A stretch of 64,000 bases of DNA from Peptoniphilus_A genitalis (GTDB lineage Bacteria > Bacillota > Clostridia > Tissierellales > Peptoniphilaceae). The stretch is from NCBI RefSeq assembly GCF_949769225.1, contig NZ_CATKPB010000001.1. One strand, written 5' to 3'. This document shows, one piece after another, positions 25,238 to 33,401 of the stretch (its first letter is position 1; each line of letters starts with the position of its first letter). Both the position numbers and the translations under genes were made by a program. Below the pieces are notes generated by a model. That model made no database searches, was not told where the DNA came from, and saw only the letters and a list, made by a program, of their open reading frames with translations.

Positions 25238-25816
25238 ATGAAAGAAATCGATGCACTTGGACTTCTTTGCCCAAGACCTGTAATACTTGCGAAAAAATTA
25301 ATTAAAGAAGAAAACCCTAAGGAATTTGCAGTCCTTGTAGACAATGAAATCGCAACTGAAAATCTATCCAAGATGGCGGACCAATTGGGCTACGACACAG
25401 AGGTGGATAAGGAAGACAAGGTCTACAAGGTAAAATTTAAAAAAAATAGGGACAAAAAGCTTGAACAAGACTACAACAAGGAGGAATATATTGTAGTCTT
25501 TTCATCAGATGAACTTGGCATAGGCGATGAAGAATTTTCCAAAAAACTTTTGGAAGGATTTGTCTACTCCCTTTCAGAAAAAGACCAAGTTCCCACATAT
25601 GTAGTCCTTTATAATCACGGAGTAAGGCTTTCAACCATAAATGAAAACACCGTAGCCGACCTTAAAAAATTGGAATCAAAGGGTACGACTGTACTCTCCT
25701 GCGGCCTTTGCTTAGGCAACTACAACTTAAAGGAAGAGCTTAAAGTGGGACAAGTGACAAATATGGACAAGATTGTGGATCTACAAATACATTACAGGAC
25801 AGTGAAACCCTGTTGA
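25238..25816 (+). CDS. yedF: sulfurtransferase-like selenium metabolism protein YedF
   Basis: 192 residues. N-terminal TusA-like domain with the LGLLCPRPV motif (Cys11), a short lysine-rich linker (about 67-80), and a C-terminal DsrE-like domain with an LSCGLCLGNY stretch holding two cysteines. This fused form is the one recurrently found beside selD, hence the name. It probably carries selenium or sulfur as a persulfide/perselenide between the desulfurase and SelD; this is inferred from domains and neighbours. It starts 4 nt after selD. Confidence 0.88.
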   Translation: MKEIDALGLLCPRPVILAKKLIKEENPKEFAVLVDNEIATENLSKMADQLGYDTEVDKEDKVYKVKFKKNRDKKLEQDYNKEEYIVVFSSDELGIGDEEFSKKLLEGFVYSLSEKDQVPTYVVLYNHGVRLSTINENTVADLKKLESKGTTVLSCGLCLGNYNLKEELKVGQVTNMDKIVDLQIHYRTVKPC

Positions 25817-26019
25817 GTTACAAACTTTTAACCTTTAAGTCGGTAAACTATGCCATGGAAGCGGAGAAAAAGACTAAGGACTTAGGGACCCGCCTTATCA
25901 CTCTCCCATCTTGGATTACATCTGATTGCGGCTTCGGTCTTAAAGTGGGAGAAAATTTGGAGGACGTTTTGAAAATTTTAGGTAGAGAAAATATAGAAGG
26001 GATTTACGATCTTAAATGA
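25813..26019 (+). CDS. DUF3343 family small protein (putative Se/S carrier)
   Basis: 68 residues from a TTG that overlaps the yedF stop (TTGA). The alternative ATG at 25852 would cut the conserved N-terminal strand KLLTFKSVNYAMEAEK. The family hallmark is the late cysteine in SDCGFGLKV (about residue 38), which resembles thiol-carrier proteins. DUF3343 genes recur in selenium and sulfur-relay operons, and here the gene lies between yedF and the desulfurase with 4-nt overlaps at both ends. A role in handing selenium to SelD is inferred. Confidence 0.8.
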   Translation: MSYKLLTFKSVNYAMEAEKKTKDLGTRLITLPSWITSDCGFGLKVGENLEDVLKILGRENIEGIYDLK

Positions 26020-27140
26020 TTTACTTAGACAATGCATCAACAACTTTAATAAAGCCTGAGTCAGTAGGCATAGCCGTAATGGAAGGCATTAACTCTCGCA
26101 ATTTCGCAAACCCAAACAGAGGCTCCTATGAAATGTCTTTAAATTCTTTAAGAGCCCTTTACGATTTGCGAGAAGACTTGGGAGAACTTTTTGGTGTGGA
26201 GGCACTAAACCTGTCCCTCTGCGCAAATGTCACTACTGCCCTCAACTTGGTTTTAAATTCACTTTTACATGAAAAAGATCACATAATAACTTCAATGGCG
26301 GAACACAATTCCGTCCTTCGTCCTTTAAATCACTTAAAACTTAAAGGAGTAGAAGTGTCCTACCTGCCTTTAGCAGGAGATAACATCGACTTAAGCTACC
26401 TAAATAAACTCCTTCAAAAAAACACAAAGGCAATGTGTCTAACAGCAATGTCAAATGTGTCGGGACAAATCACCAACTTAAAAGCTGCGGCAGACTTTTG
26501 TAAAAAACAGGGACTTATTTTAATCATAGACGGAGCACAAGCTGCAGGCAGCATGGACTTAAATTTAAAAGACTTTGACCGCACCATTCTTTGCTTCACG
26601 GGACACAAGTCCCTTTACGGACCCGAGGGCACGGGAGGCCTTGCCCTAAAAGGAGATATAAAATTTGAAGAAGTCTTCTCAGGTGGCGGCGGAAATTCAA
26701 ATGACGAGCACCAAAGCCCATTTATGCCTGACATATTTGAATACGGCACCATAAATGTCCATTCCAACTTGGGACTTTTAGCTGGAGTAAAGTATGTAAA
26801 GTCACTAGGCATTGATAAAATTTCAATGGACCTCTTTGAACTTTCATCCTACCTTTACAAGTCCTTGAAGTCTTTGGAAGGCATAAGACTTTATGGTGAC
26901 CACGACTATCCTCACGGACCAATTGTGTCCTTTAACTACAAGGACTATTCTTCAGAAGAAGTGGCTGACCTACTTTGGCAAAAGGGAGAAATCGCCACTA
27001 GGGCGAAACTTCACTGTGCTCCTCTCTTTCACAAGGCCATGGGCACAGATAAAAGAGGCATGGTGCGAGTGTCCCTCTCCACCTTCAACAGCTTTGAAGA
27101 CGTGGACAAACTTATTGAAACATTAAAAAATATAGCTTAA
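26016..27140 (+). CDS. cysteine desulfurase/selenocysteine lyase-like class V aminotransferase
   Basis: 374 residues, starting MIYLDNASTT as in desulfurases. PLP lysine is in FTGHKSLYG (Lys198), PLP-ring histidine in AEHNS, and the catalytic cysteine in KLHCAPLFH (Cys334), the group II (SufS/CsdA-like) context. The start overlaps the DUF3343 stop (ATGA). In this operon it would release selenium from selenocysteine, or sulfur from cysteine, for YedF and SelD. It is the type often annotated as a desulfurase family protein next to selD. Confidence 0.88.
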   Translation: MIYLDNASTTLIKPESVGIAVMEGINSRNFANPNRGSYEMSLNSLRALYDLREDLGELFGVEALNLSLCANVTTALNLVLNSLLHEKDHIITSMAEHNSVLRPLNHLKLKGVEVSYLPLAGDNIDLSYLNKLLQKNTKAMCLTAMSNVSGQITNLKAAADFCKKQGLILIIDGAQAAGSMDLNLKDFDRTILCFTGHKSLYGPEGTGGLALKGDIKFEEVFSGGGGNSNDEHQSPFMPDIFEYGTINVHSNLGLLAGVKYVKSLGIDKISMDLFELSSYLYKSLKSLEGIRLYGDHDYPHGPIVSFNYKDYSSEEVADLLWQKGEIATRAKLHCAPLFHKAMGTDKRGMVRVSLSTFNSFEDVDKLIETLKNIA

Positions 27141-27254
27141 TTATAAGAAGACTTATATAAGCTATAACCTGTGAGGGAAGGGGAAAAAGTTAGATAGGTG
27201 CTAATTTAGGACTAAAAGGAAGTAGATTAGCCTAATTTAAATTTCTATTTTAAA

Positions 27255-27302
27255 TTAAAGGGGATAGATGCAAGCCTAAATACTTGCGTCTATCCCCTTT
27301 AA
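27255..27302. other. 20-bp-stem hairpin
   Basis: Arms 27255-27274 and 27283-27302 pair over 20 positions (TTAAAGGGGATAGATGCAAG, with one G-T position) around the 8-nt loop CCTAAATA. No T-run follows, so it is not a standard terminator. It lies 115 bp after the csd stop and could be an RNA-stability or small-RNA element. Confidence 0.75.
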
Positions 27303-27496
27303 CAAGTTCCCCAATAACAAAACAGGTCTTTAATTATTTTTATCTTTTGCCCTTTCTATTTTCGTAGTCTTTTGTGATTTCGTCCTTCCATAGAAGACAT
27401 TTAAGTTCCCTATTGGGCATTCACAATTAGACCAAGCTGTGCCTATCTATCACTTAATAATATTCCCAATATCAACAATAGTCCCAAATAAAAAAA

Positions 27497-27525
27497 CCTA
27501 TGAATTTAAACTCATAGGCTTTTTC
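27497..27525. terminator. bidirectional terminator
   Basis: CCTATGA / TCATAGG stem with A- and T-runs either side; placed to end the minus-strand membrane protein gene at 27592. Confidence 0.8.
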
Positions 27526-27591
27526 TACTTAAAGACTCCCTAAATCAGTTTTCTAAAATCCCTAATTCAATAAGCCTTTGAATTGACTTTT

Positions 27592-28314
27592 TTAATTTTT
27601 ATTTCCTATGACTTCATTGTAAATTTCCTCTGACCTATCAAGGTAGATGTCAGATAGTCTTGCATGAAATGATGGTGTACAGAAGAAAAAGGCGATAGCT
27701 GCAATTACTCCAAATATAAGCATAATTTGACCTGCTAATGGAGTAAATAAAAATATAAGAAGAGTAATAGCTCCACATATTAAAGAAATCTTATAGGCCT
27801 TCACTCCTGCCATAAGGCTTTCAGAAAATAATTTTATACCTGCCTTTATTATAAGTATAAGGCTGTCAAAAAAAGGAAGGTCCCTGTATCTCTCGTCTGC
27901 CATGAAGAAATTCATGTAGGCAAAAATAAGAGATGTAAAAACCATTACTAAGGCAAATAAAACAATTAAGCTTATGACAACCTTGTTGCTGTCAACCATT
28001 GTATAACCATAAAATACTATGGAGCCTGCACCTGATAAAAGAGTTGCTAACAAAATTAGGATGACAGTAATGCCTCCCACCAAGATATTCATCAAAAATA
28101 CCTTGCCTGTTATAGTTTTTATTCCCCTAAAATAGTCAGAGAAACTTCCCTCTCTATCATAAAGAAGTCCCCTGCAAATTATGTAGTCAGCTATAAAAGC
28201 CACCAAGTATCCAAGAAATGACAATTTCCCGTCAAAAATATTTTCCAAGATACCAGCAATTATTGCATTGACAATAAGAATTAATAGAATAGATCCGTAA
28301 TTGTATTTTCTCAT
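27592..28314 (-). CDS. hypothetical membrane protein, six-helix
   Basis: 240 residues with about six membrane helices. They are separated by short polar loops (LLYDREGSFSDYFRGIKTITGK, ADERYRDLPFFD), and the cytosolic tail ends DRSEEIYNEVIGNKN. I do not recognise the family; the overall look resembles DUF-type integral proteins of the DUF975/Yip1 sort, but no signature motif was found. AAGGAG precedes the ATG. It is divergent from glsA and ends in its own terminator. Function unknown. Confidence 0.6.
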   Translation of the reverse strand: MRKYNYGSILLILIVNAIIAGILENIFDGKLSFLGYLVAFIADYIICRGLLYDREGSFSDYFRGIKTITGKVFLMNILVGGITVILILLATLLSGAGSIVFYGYTMVDSNKVVISLIVLFALVMVFTSLIFAYMNFFMADERYRDLPFFDSLILIIKAGIKLFSESLMAGVKAYKISLICGAITLLIFLFTPLAGQIMLIFGVIAAIAFFFCTPSFHARLSDIYLDRSEEIYNEVIGNKN

Positions 28315-28431
28315 TAAATCATCTCCTTGTATGTTTTATAAACCCATATTATCACAAATTATTTTAATTCTGTAGTTTTTATTATTTATTTTTGTCGTAT
28401 TTAATTTTACAAATTATCAAATAAAAAAATA

Positions 28432-28461
28432 TTGCAATCGGTTTCTTTTTCATGATATAAT
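28432..28461 (+). promoter_or_regulatory. promoter of glsA-glnT
   Basis: TTGCAA (28432-28437), 18-nt spacer, TATAAT (28456-28461) preceded by TGa, an extended -10. Confidence 0.65.
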
Positions 28462-28493
28462 ATTTTTCCGAGTTCATAAATAGGGGGTGAATT

Positions 28494-29423
28494 ATGTTTT
28501 TAAAACGAGAAGAAATAGTTAAAAAAATTGAAAAATCCATAAAGAAAAGTGAAAGATTTATTGGAGAAGGTGAGCTAGCAACTTACATACCAGAACTTGC
28601 CAATGTTGATCCAAATGGCTTTGCCTTATCCATTGTAACTACGACAGGAGATGTTTACAACTTTGGTAATATAGACACTGTTTTCTCTATGCAATCCATT
28701 TCAAAAGTTATCTCACTTATAATGGCTTTAAATGATAACACTATACAAGATGTATTTGAAAAAGTTGGAACTGAACCAACTAAATACAAGTTTAACTCTT
28801 TAATACCAATTGATGACAAGCCCTCTAATCCCTTGATAAATGCAGGTGCAATAACAACTGCATCTTTAATCGTTGGTAAGGATGTGGACGAAAAATTCCA
28901 AAGAGTTTTGAATTTGGTAAAGAAATTATCAGACAGCGAAAAGATAAGCTTCTTAAAAGAAGTTTACACATCTGAAATGGAAACTACTGATGTCAACAAA
29001 TCAATTGCCTATTACCTTCGAAGCAAAAAAATCTTTTCTTTAAATGCCGATGAAGTTCTAGACCTATATATAAGAAATTGTTCTATAGGAATTAATGCAA
29101 GTGAGCTTGCTCACCTTGGAGCAGTTTTAGCTAATGGTGGTTCTGATCTTGTAACAGGCGACGAAATGGTTTCAAAAGAAACCGTTAAAATTGTCCTTGC
29201 ACAAATGGCATCCTGCGGTATGTACGAAGAAAGTGGAGAATTTCTTTTAAACGTGGGAATTCCATCAAAGAGTGGGGTCAGCGGAGCAATACTTGGCATC
29301 GTACCTGGCAAATGTGGAATTTGCACTTATTCGCCAAGACTTGATGCTTCAGGAAACTCAATACGTGGCAAGAACCTTTTGAAAATCTTGTCAAACGATC
29401 TAAATTTAAATATATTTTTATAA
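28494..29423 (+). CDS. glsA: glutaminase
   Basis: 309 residues, the standard bacterial glutaminase length. Beta-lactamase-like serine enzyme with Ser68-x-x-Lys71 in SMQSISKVIS, the NPLINAGAI motif (about 121-129) and SGVSGAILGI near the C-terminus (about 263-272). Deaminates glutamine to glutamate and ammonia in the cytoplasm. It is followed 9 nt later by an AGCS carrier, the same glsA-glnT pairing seen in Bacillus, where the pair imports and hydrolyses glutamine. GGGGGTG ribosome binding site. Confidence 0.93.
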   Translation: MFLKREEIVKKIEKSIKKSERFIGEGELATYIPELANVDPNGFALSIVTTTGDVYNFGNIDTVFSMQSISKVISLIMALNDNTIQDVFEKVGTEPTKYKFNSLIPIDDKPSNPLINAGAITTASLIVGKDVDEKFQRVLNLVKKLSDSEKISFLKEVYTSEMETTDVNKSIAYYLRSKKIFSLNADEVLDLYIRNCSIGINASELAHLGAVLANGGSDLVTGDEMVSKETVKIVLAQMASCGMYEESGEFLLNVGIPSKSGVSGAILGIVPGKCGICTYSPRLDASGNSIRGKNLLKILSNDLNLNIFL

Positions 29424-29432
29424 GGAGTAATT

Positions 29433-30902
29433 ATGGGAACTATAATTCAAACTATTCACGACATAGGAAATTTACTTGGGCAGAAAATGTATGCTGATGC
29501 CTTCTCAATGACCACTGGTCTTTTGAGTGACACTATTTATACATACCTGCTTATACCACTACTACTTGGAATTGGAATTTTCTACACTTTTAAAATCAAG
29601 GGTGGTCAAATAACAAATATCGGACATGCAATAAAGCTAATTTCTAAGCCAGCTGAGGATAAAAACTCTATTTCCCCTTTTAAGGCTTTCACAATTTCAG
29701 CCGCATCACATATTGGTACTGGTAATATCGTTGGTGTTGCCGCAGCCGTATCTATTGGTGGTCCCGGTGCAGTATTTTGGATGTGGGTAACAGCTCTTAT
29801 TGGTGGAGCATCATCCTTTGTAGAAAATACTCTTGGTCAAGTATTTAAAGAAAGAAACCCTGATGGAACTTTCAAGGGTGGTCCTGCTTTTTACATGGAA
29901 AAGGCTCTTGGTAAACCAAAGCTTGCTGCCTTATTCTCCGTTGTAATAGCAATAGTTTATGGTATTAACTTTAACGCTATGCAAGCTAATACAATCGCAG
30001 CTGGATTTAACTCTTCTTTTGGTCTTGACAAAAAAATTGTTGCATTTGTACTAATAATCCTAGCTGGATTAATTATCTTTGGTGGACTAAGAAGAATTGC
30101 TGATGTAACAAGTTTACTTGTACCTTTCATGGCAATTATCTATATGGCAGTTGTACTTTTCATAGTAATAAAAAACATTGCTCTTATACCACACATGTTT
30201 GGTCTAATCTTTGAAGGAGCCTTCTCCCTTAAAGCAGGCTTTGGCGGCTTATTTGGAACAGCAATCCTAAATGGTATTAGACGTGGACTTTTCTCCAATG
30301 AAGCTGGAATGGGTGCAGTACCAAACGCCTCAGCAGTAGCAGATGTTTCTCACCCTGCTAAACAAGGTCTTATCCAAGCACTTGGAGTTTATCTAGACAC
30401 AATCCTTGTTTGTTCAGCAACAGCTTTCGTTGTAATCTTATCTGGCGAAGGAATTTATGCATCAGACCTAAAAGGATTAGAAATCACACAAGCAGCCCTT
30501 GCAAATGAAGTTGGCTCTTGGTCAAACTACTTCCTAACATTCTGTGTATTAATGTTTGCCTTCTCTTCAATTGTTGGTAACTATTACTACGGAGAAAATA
30601 ACATCTTAAAGCTAAACTTTGGTAAAAATGCCCTTAATATCTACAGGGTAATTGTCCTTATAGCTGTAATTCTTGGTTGTGTTGGAGACTTCTCCATCGT
30701 TTGGAATACAGGGGACGTATTCATGGGCATTATGGCAGTAATCAACTTAGTTGTATTAATATTTTTAGGAAAGATCTCTGTTGGTGTTTATAATGACTAT
30801 ATGAAACAACTTAAAGAAGGAAAAGATCCTGTATTTAATCCAGAAGATGTAAAAGAACTTAAACCATATTTAGATAAAATTACAGCATGGAATAAGAGAT
30901 AA
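29433..30902 (+). CDS. AGCS sodium:alanine/glycine/glutamine symporter
   Basis: 489 residues, about 11 membrane helices. AGCS-family signatures include GNIVGVAAAVSIGGPGAVFWMW (about 95-116) and the later FGTAILNGIRRGLFSNEAGMG (about 273-293), which form the sodium and substrate sites. Family substrates are alanine, glycine or glutamine. Operon position right after glutaminase, with AAGGAG and a short gap, makes glutamine the likeliest cargo (GlnT-like). Ends with a terminator. Confidence 0.88.
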   Translation: MGTIIQTIHDIGNLLGQKMYADAFSMTTGLLSDTIYTYLLIPLLLGIGIFYTFKIKGGQITNIGHAIKLISKPAEDKNSISPFKAFTISAASHIGTGNIVGVAAAVSIGGPGAVFWMWVTALIGGASSFVENTLGQVFKERNPDGTFKGGPAFYMEKALGKPKLAALFSVVIAIVYGINFNAMQANTIAAGFNSSFGLDKKIVAFVLIILAGLIIFGGLRRIADVTSLLVPFMAIIYMAVVLFIVIKNIALIPHMFGLIFEGAFSLKAGFGGLFGTAILNGIRRGLFSNEAGMGAVPNASAVADVSHPAKQGLIQALGVYLDTILVCSATAFVVILSGEGIYASDLKGLEITQAALANEVGSWSNYFLTFCVLMFAFSSIVGNYYYGENNILKLNFGKNALNIYRVIVLIAVILGCVGDFSIVWNTGDVFMGIMAVINLVVLIFLGKISVGVYNDYMKQLKEGKDPVFNPEDVKELKPYLDKITAWNKR

Positions 30903-30907
30903 AAAAG

Positions 30908-30932
30908 TCGCAGCTTAGTCTGCGATTTTTCT
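30908..30932 (+). terminator. intrinsic terminator after the carrier gene
   Basis: TCGCAG / CTGCGA stem, 6-nt loop, T-run. Confidence 0.85.
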
Positions 30933-31004
30933 TTTTAAGATTTTAATTTATAAAAGTCCTATCTAGGGTATAATAAGACTACGCAATACATAAAGGAGGA
31001 AGAC

Positions 31005-31355
31005 ATGAAGAAAATACTTGGCGCTCTAGTGGCAAATGCCTTGTCATTTTACCTACTAGACCTAATGTTTAACAATGTATATTTTGAAAAAGCAAGTGCC
31101 TTTGTGGCAATGGCAATAATTTTTTCACTGGTTAACCTTACAATAAAACCAATCCTAAAGTTTTTGTCCTTCCCAATTACACTTTTAACACTGGGCCTAT
31201 TCTCACTAGTTGTTAACGCAGTGGTCCTTAACATTGCTTTTAGCTTGGTGTCAACAGCCCACATTGGAAGCTTTGGGACAGCCTTCTGGGCATCAATAGT
31301 CCTAAGTTTTATAAACAGTGCCATAAGAGAATTTATAAGCAATAACTTTAATTAA
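31005..31355 (+). CDS. phage-holin-family (YvlD-like) membrane protein
   Basis: 116 residues with four membrane helices and little else. The central motif NLTIKPILKFLSFPITLLTLGLF is typical of the chromosomal phage holin family 4/YvlD group. No phage genes are near, so the family label should not be read as a prophage sign. In Bacillus yvlD relatives belong to envelope-stress regulons. AAGGAGG ribosome binding site. It is the last + strand gene before the long minus-strand half of the window. Confidence 0.8.
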   Translation: MKKILGALVANALSFYLLDLMFNNVYFEKASAFVAMAIIFSLVNLTIKPILKFLSFPITLLTLGLFSLVVNAVVLNIAFSLVSTAHIGSFGTAFWASIVLSFINSAIREFISNNFN

Positions 31356-31399
31356 AAAAATCAAGCCGTAGGTTTTTTCTCCTACGGCTTGATTTTTTA
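31354..31399. terminator. bidirectional terminator
   Basis: TCAAGCCGTAGG / CCTACGGCTTGA, a 12-bp perfect stem with A- and T-runs; separates convergent genes. Confidence 0.92.
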
Positions 31400-31702
31400 A
31401 CGGTATTTAATTACATCAGTTGCAAGCTCAAGCATTTCAATGGCGACATTAAAGTTTTCGCCAAAGAGGTCAAATACAGCATCTTCAGAAAGGACTCCAC
31501 AGGCAAGGTCTTCAGGTAGCTCACCCTTGTCATACCTTTCTAAGTCATCAAAATATTCTTGAGAGCTGTAATAATTGCTAAGCTTCATATATTCATCTTG
31601 GTGGTCAGCAAACTTTTCAATTGCAGCCCTTAGTTCTTCAATCAAAGCATTGTGATCATTTAAAATCTTTTCCATCTCACTAATTCTCTTAACAGGATCC
31701 AT
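31397..31702 (-). CDS. DUF4298 domain protein
   Basis: 101 residues from ATG 31702, preceded by AGGAGG; the longer in-frame start at 31741 lacks a ribosome binding site. Acidic helical protein (ISEMEKILNDHNALIEEL at the start, YYSSQEYFDDLERYDKGELP in the middle) matching the DUF4298 pattern. No membrane segments. Function of the family is unknown. Single gene ending in the shared terminator. Confidence 0.75.
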   Translation of the reverse strand: MDPVKRISEMEKILNDHNALIEELRAAIEKFADHQDEYMKLSNYYSSQEYFDDLERYDKGELPEDLACGVLSEDAVFDLFGENFNVAIEMLELATDVIKYR

Positions 31703-31828
31703 AACATCCTCCTTTATAAAATAAGAAAAACTCTTTTGCATTTATGATTATAATACAAAACTTTTATTAAAGGCAGGGATTCTATAAATTTAACCTAAAC
31801 TTAACAAAATTCATAAGTCTAAAAGTAG

Positions 31829-31861
31829 AAAAAGATAGACACAAGGTCTACCTCTTTCTTT
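31829..31861 (-). terminator. terminator after fumarase operon
   Basis: Minus-strand GGTAGAC / GTCTATC stem then TTTTT. Near-identical in layout to the terminator at 36094. Confidence 0.75.
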
Positions 31862-31887
31862 GTTTTGGTTTTTCTATTGTATTTTAC

Positions 31888-32496
31888 TTATTTGATATAG
31901 TGAACGTGATTTATTATGTCCTTATAGACTTCTTCTTTTCTCTCGTTGTAGATGACCTTATTTTGTTCAAAGATGTTGTTTCCTTCACTGTCTATAGAAA
32001 CAATTAGGGGACCAAATTCTTCAACATCACATACCCAAAGTGTTTCTGGCATACCAAGGTCCTTCCACTGTGCATCTACAATTTCTTTTACCCTCGTAGC
32101 TGCCCACACAGCGTTACCTGCTGGGATAACTAAGTGAAGGGCCTTGTTTTTCTTACAACCACGAGCAGTTCCTTCGCCCATGCCACCCTTTCCTATTATT
32201 ATTCTCACGCCAGTTTTATCTATAAACTCTTCTTCAAACTTTTCCATCCTCATGGAAGTTGTAGGTCCAACAGAAATCATTTCGTACTTGCCATCTTTTT
32301 CAGCAATAATTGGACCTGCGTGAAGGATTGCCTTGTCCTTTACATCAACTGGAAGTTCAAGTCCTTCTTCTATTACCCTTCTGTGAGCAACGTCACGACA
32401 AGTTACCATTCTTCCTGTTAAATAAACAATATCTCCAACCTTTAAGTCTTTTATATCTTCAGCTGATATAGGTGTTGTTAAAATTTTCTTACTCAT
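31888..32496 (-). CDS. class I Fe-S fumarate hydratase (or L-tartrate dehydratase) beta subunit
   Basis: 202 residues with the C-terminal hydro-lyase domain pattern: VGDIVYLTGRMVTCRDVAHRR (about 21-41), VGPTTSMRM and IGKGGMGEGT (about 101-110), where substrate carboxylates bind. The start overlaps the alpha-subunit stop by 4 nt. With the alpha subunit it makes an oxygen-sensitive heteromeric hydratase. Fumarase and tartrate dehydratase are close relatives and cannot be told apart by eye; the split-gene form and neighbouring anion carrier occur with both. Confidence 0.88.
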   Translation of the reverse strand: MSKKILTTPISAEDIKDLKVGDIVYLTGRMVTCRDVAHRRVIEEGLELPVDVKDKAILHAGPIIAEKDGKYEMISVGPTTSMRMEKFEEEFIDKTGVRIIIGKGGMGEGTARGCKKNKALHLVIPAGNAVWAATRVKEIVDAQWKDLGMPETLWVCDVEEFGPLIVSIDSEGNNIFEQNKVIYNERKEEVYKDIINHVHYIK

Positions 32497-33389
32497 AGTT
32501 CTATCCCCTCATGACTTAGTATTTCATAATTCATTTCTTCATCAAGTACAATTAGACCTCTTCTGTGTGACCAACATCCAACATTAAGTGCAACAGATAG
32601 TACACTTGGGTGTCTAGCTGTGTTTACAATGTTAACGCCCATTACAGAATTTTCTCCTCCAAAACCTTGAGGTCCAATTCCAATTTTATTAATTCCTTCT
32701 TCTAGTCTCTTCTCTAGGTCTCTAGCTCTTTCGTCTTCGTTTTCTTCTCCAACTTTTTTCATAAGGGCAAGCTTAGAGTTTACTGCTGCAGTTTCGATTG
32801 ATGTTCCAATACCAACCCCAACTAGAAGTGGTGGGCAAGCATTAAGTCCATAGGAAGTCATCCTATCAAGAATGAATTTTACAACTGCTTCATAGCCTTC
32901 ACCTGGCATAAGAGTTACTCCAGCCCCTGGAAGTGAACAGCCACCTCCTGCCATGTAAGTGTAAATTTTTGCTGATGAACCTGGAACAGTTTTTGTAAAT
33001 ACTGTTGGTGTTCCCTTACCAATGTTTTTTCCTGTGTTGTACTCTTCAAAAGTTTCAACACTGTTGTGTCTTAGTGGAGTTTCCATAGTTGCCTTGTAAG
33101 TTGCTTCTCTTAGAAGTTCTTCTAAGTTTCCTCTTAGTGGGAAATCTTCTCCAACTTCACAGAAGAATTGTAGGACTCCAGTGTCTTGGCAAGAAGGTCT
33201 CTTCATTTCCCAAGCAAGTTCTTGGTTCTTTTTCATTGTTTCGTAAATAGTTTTTGCTAGTGGACTAGTTTCCTTCTTTGAAAGCTCTTCAAGTTTGTCT
33301 TCAACATCCTTTGGAAGTTTCATACTAACTAATCCAACAAAAGCTGACATTTCATTTATTAATTTCTTTTCTAAATTTTCTTTGTTCAT
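32493..33389 (-). CDS. class I Fe-S fumarate hydratase (or L-tartrate dehydratase) alpha subunit
   Basis: 298 residues, normal for the split alpha subunit. The three 4Fe-4S ligands fit Cys67 in RPSCQDTG, Cys185 in NACPPLLVGVGIG and Cys272 in NVGCWSHRRG. An extra Cys151 replaces serine in the GGGCSLPGAG loop. Hydrates fumarate to malate or acts on tartrate, with an unligated iron doing the chemistry. Operon order is carrier, alpha, beta. AAAGGAG ribosome binding site 12 nt after the carrier stop. Confidence 0.9.
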   Translation of the reverse strand: MNKENLEKKLINEMSAFVGLVSMKLPKDVEDKLEELSKKETSPLAKTIYETMKKNQELAWEMKRPSCQDTGVLQFFCEVGEDFPLRGNLEELLREATYKATMETPLRHNSVETFEEYNTGKNIGKGTPTVFTKTVPGSSAKIYTYMAGGGCSLPGAGVTLMPGEGYEAVVKFILDRMTSYGLNACPPLLVGVGIGTSIETAAVNSKLALMKKVGEENEDERARDLEKRLEEGINKIGIGPQGFGGENSVMGVNIVNTARHPSVLSVALNVGCWSHRRGLIVLDEEMNYEILSHEGIEL

Positions 33390-33401
33390 TTTATACTCCT
33401 T

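Larger units (their letters stand above)
27141..27591. other. gene-free gap with two hairpins
   Basis: 451 bp without a credible gene. It contains a small stem TAATTTAAA / TTTAAATTA (about 27233-27257) running into a 20-bp hairpin (27255-27302) and the bidirectional terminator at 27497-27525. On the minus strand around 27348-27425 a 26-codon frame starting MPNRELKCLLWK resembles coding sequence but has an upstream stop and no ribosome binding site; it may be a decayed fragment. Confidence 0.5.

Noticed and set aside
25238..25816. Selenocysteine TGA read-through at the yedF stop
   Set aside because: The next gene starts overlapping the TGA in another frame and no SECIS-like hairpin was seen immediately after it.
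27348..27425. 26-codon minus-strand frame MPNRELKCLLWK...
   Set aside because: Stop immediately upstream, no ribosome binding site, no recognised homology; kept only as a possible decayed fragment.
31005..31355. Prophage or lysis cassette suggested by the phage-holin family label
   Set aside because: No other phage genes nearby; this family is chromosomal YvlD-like membrane protein.
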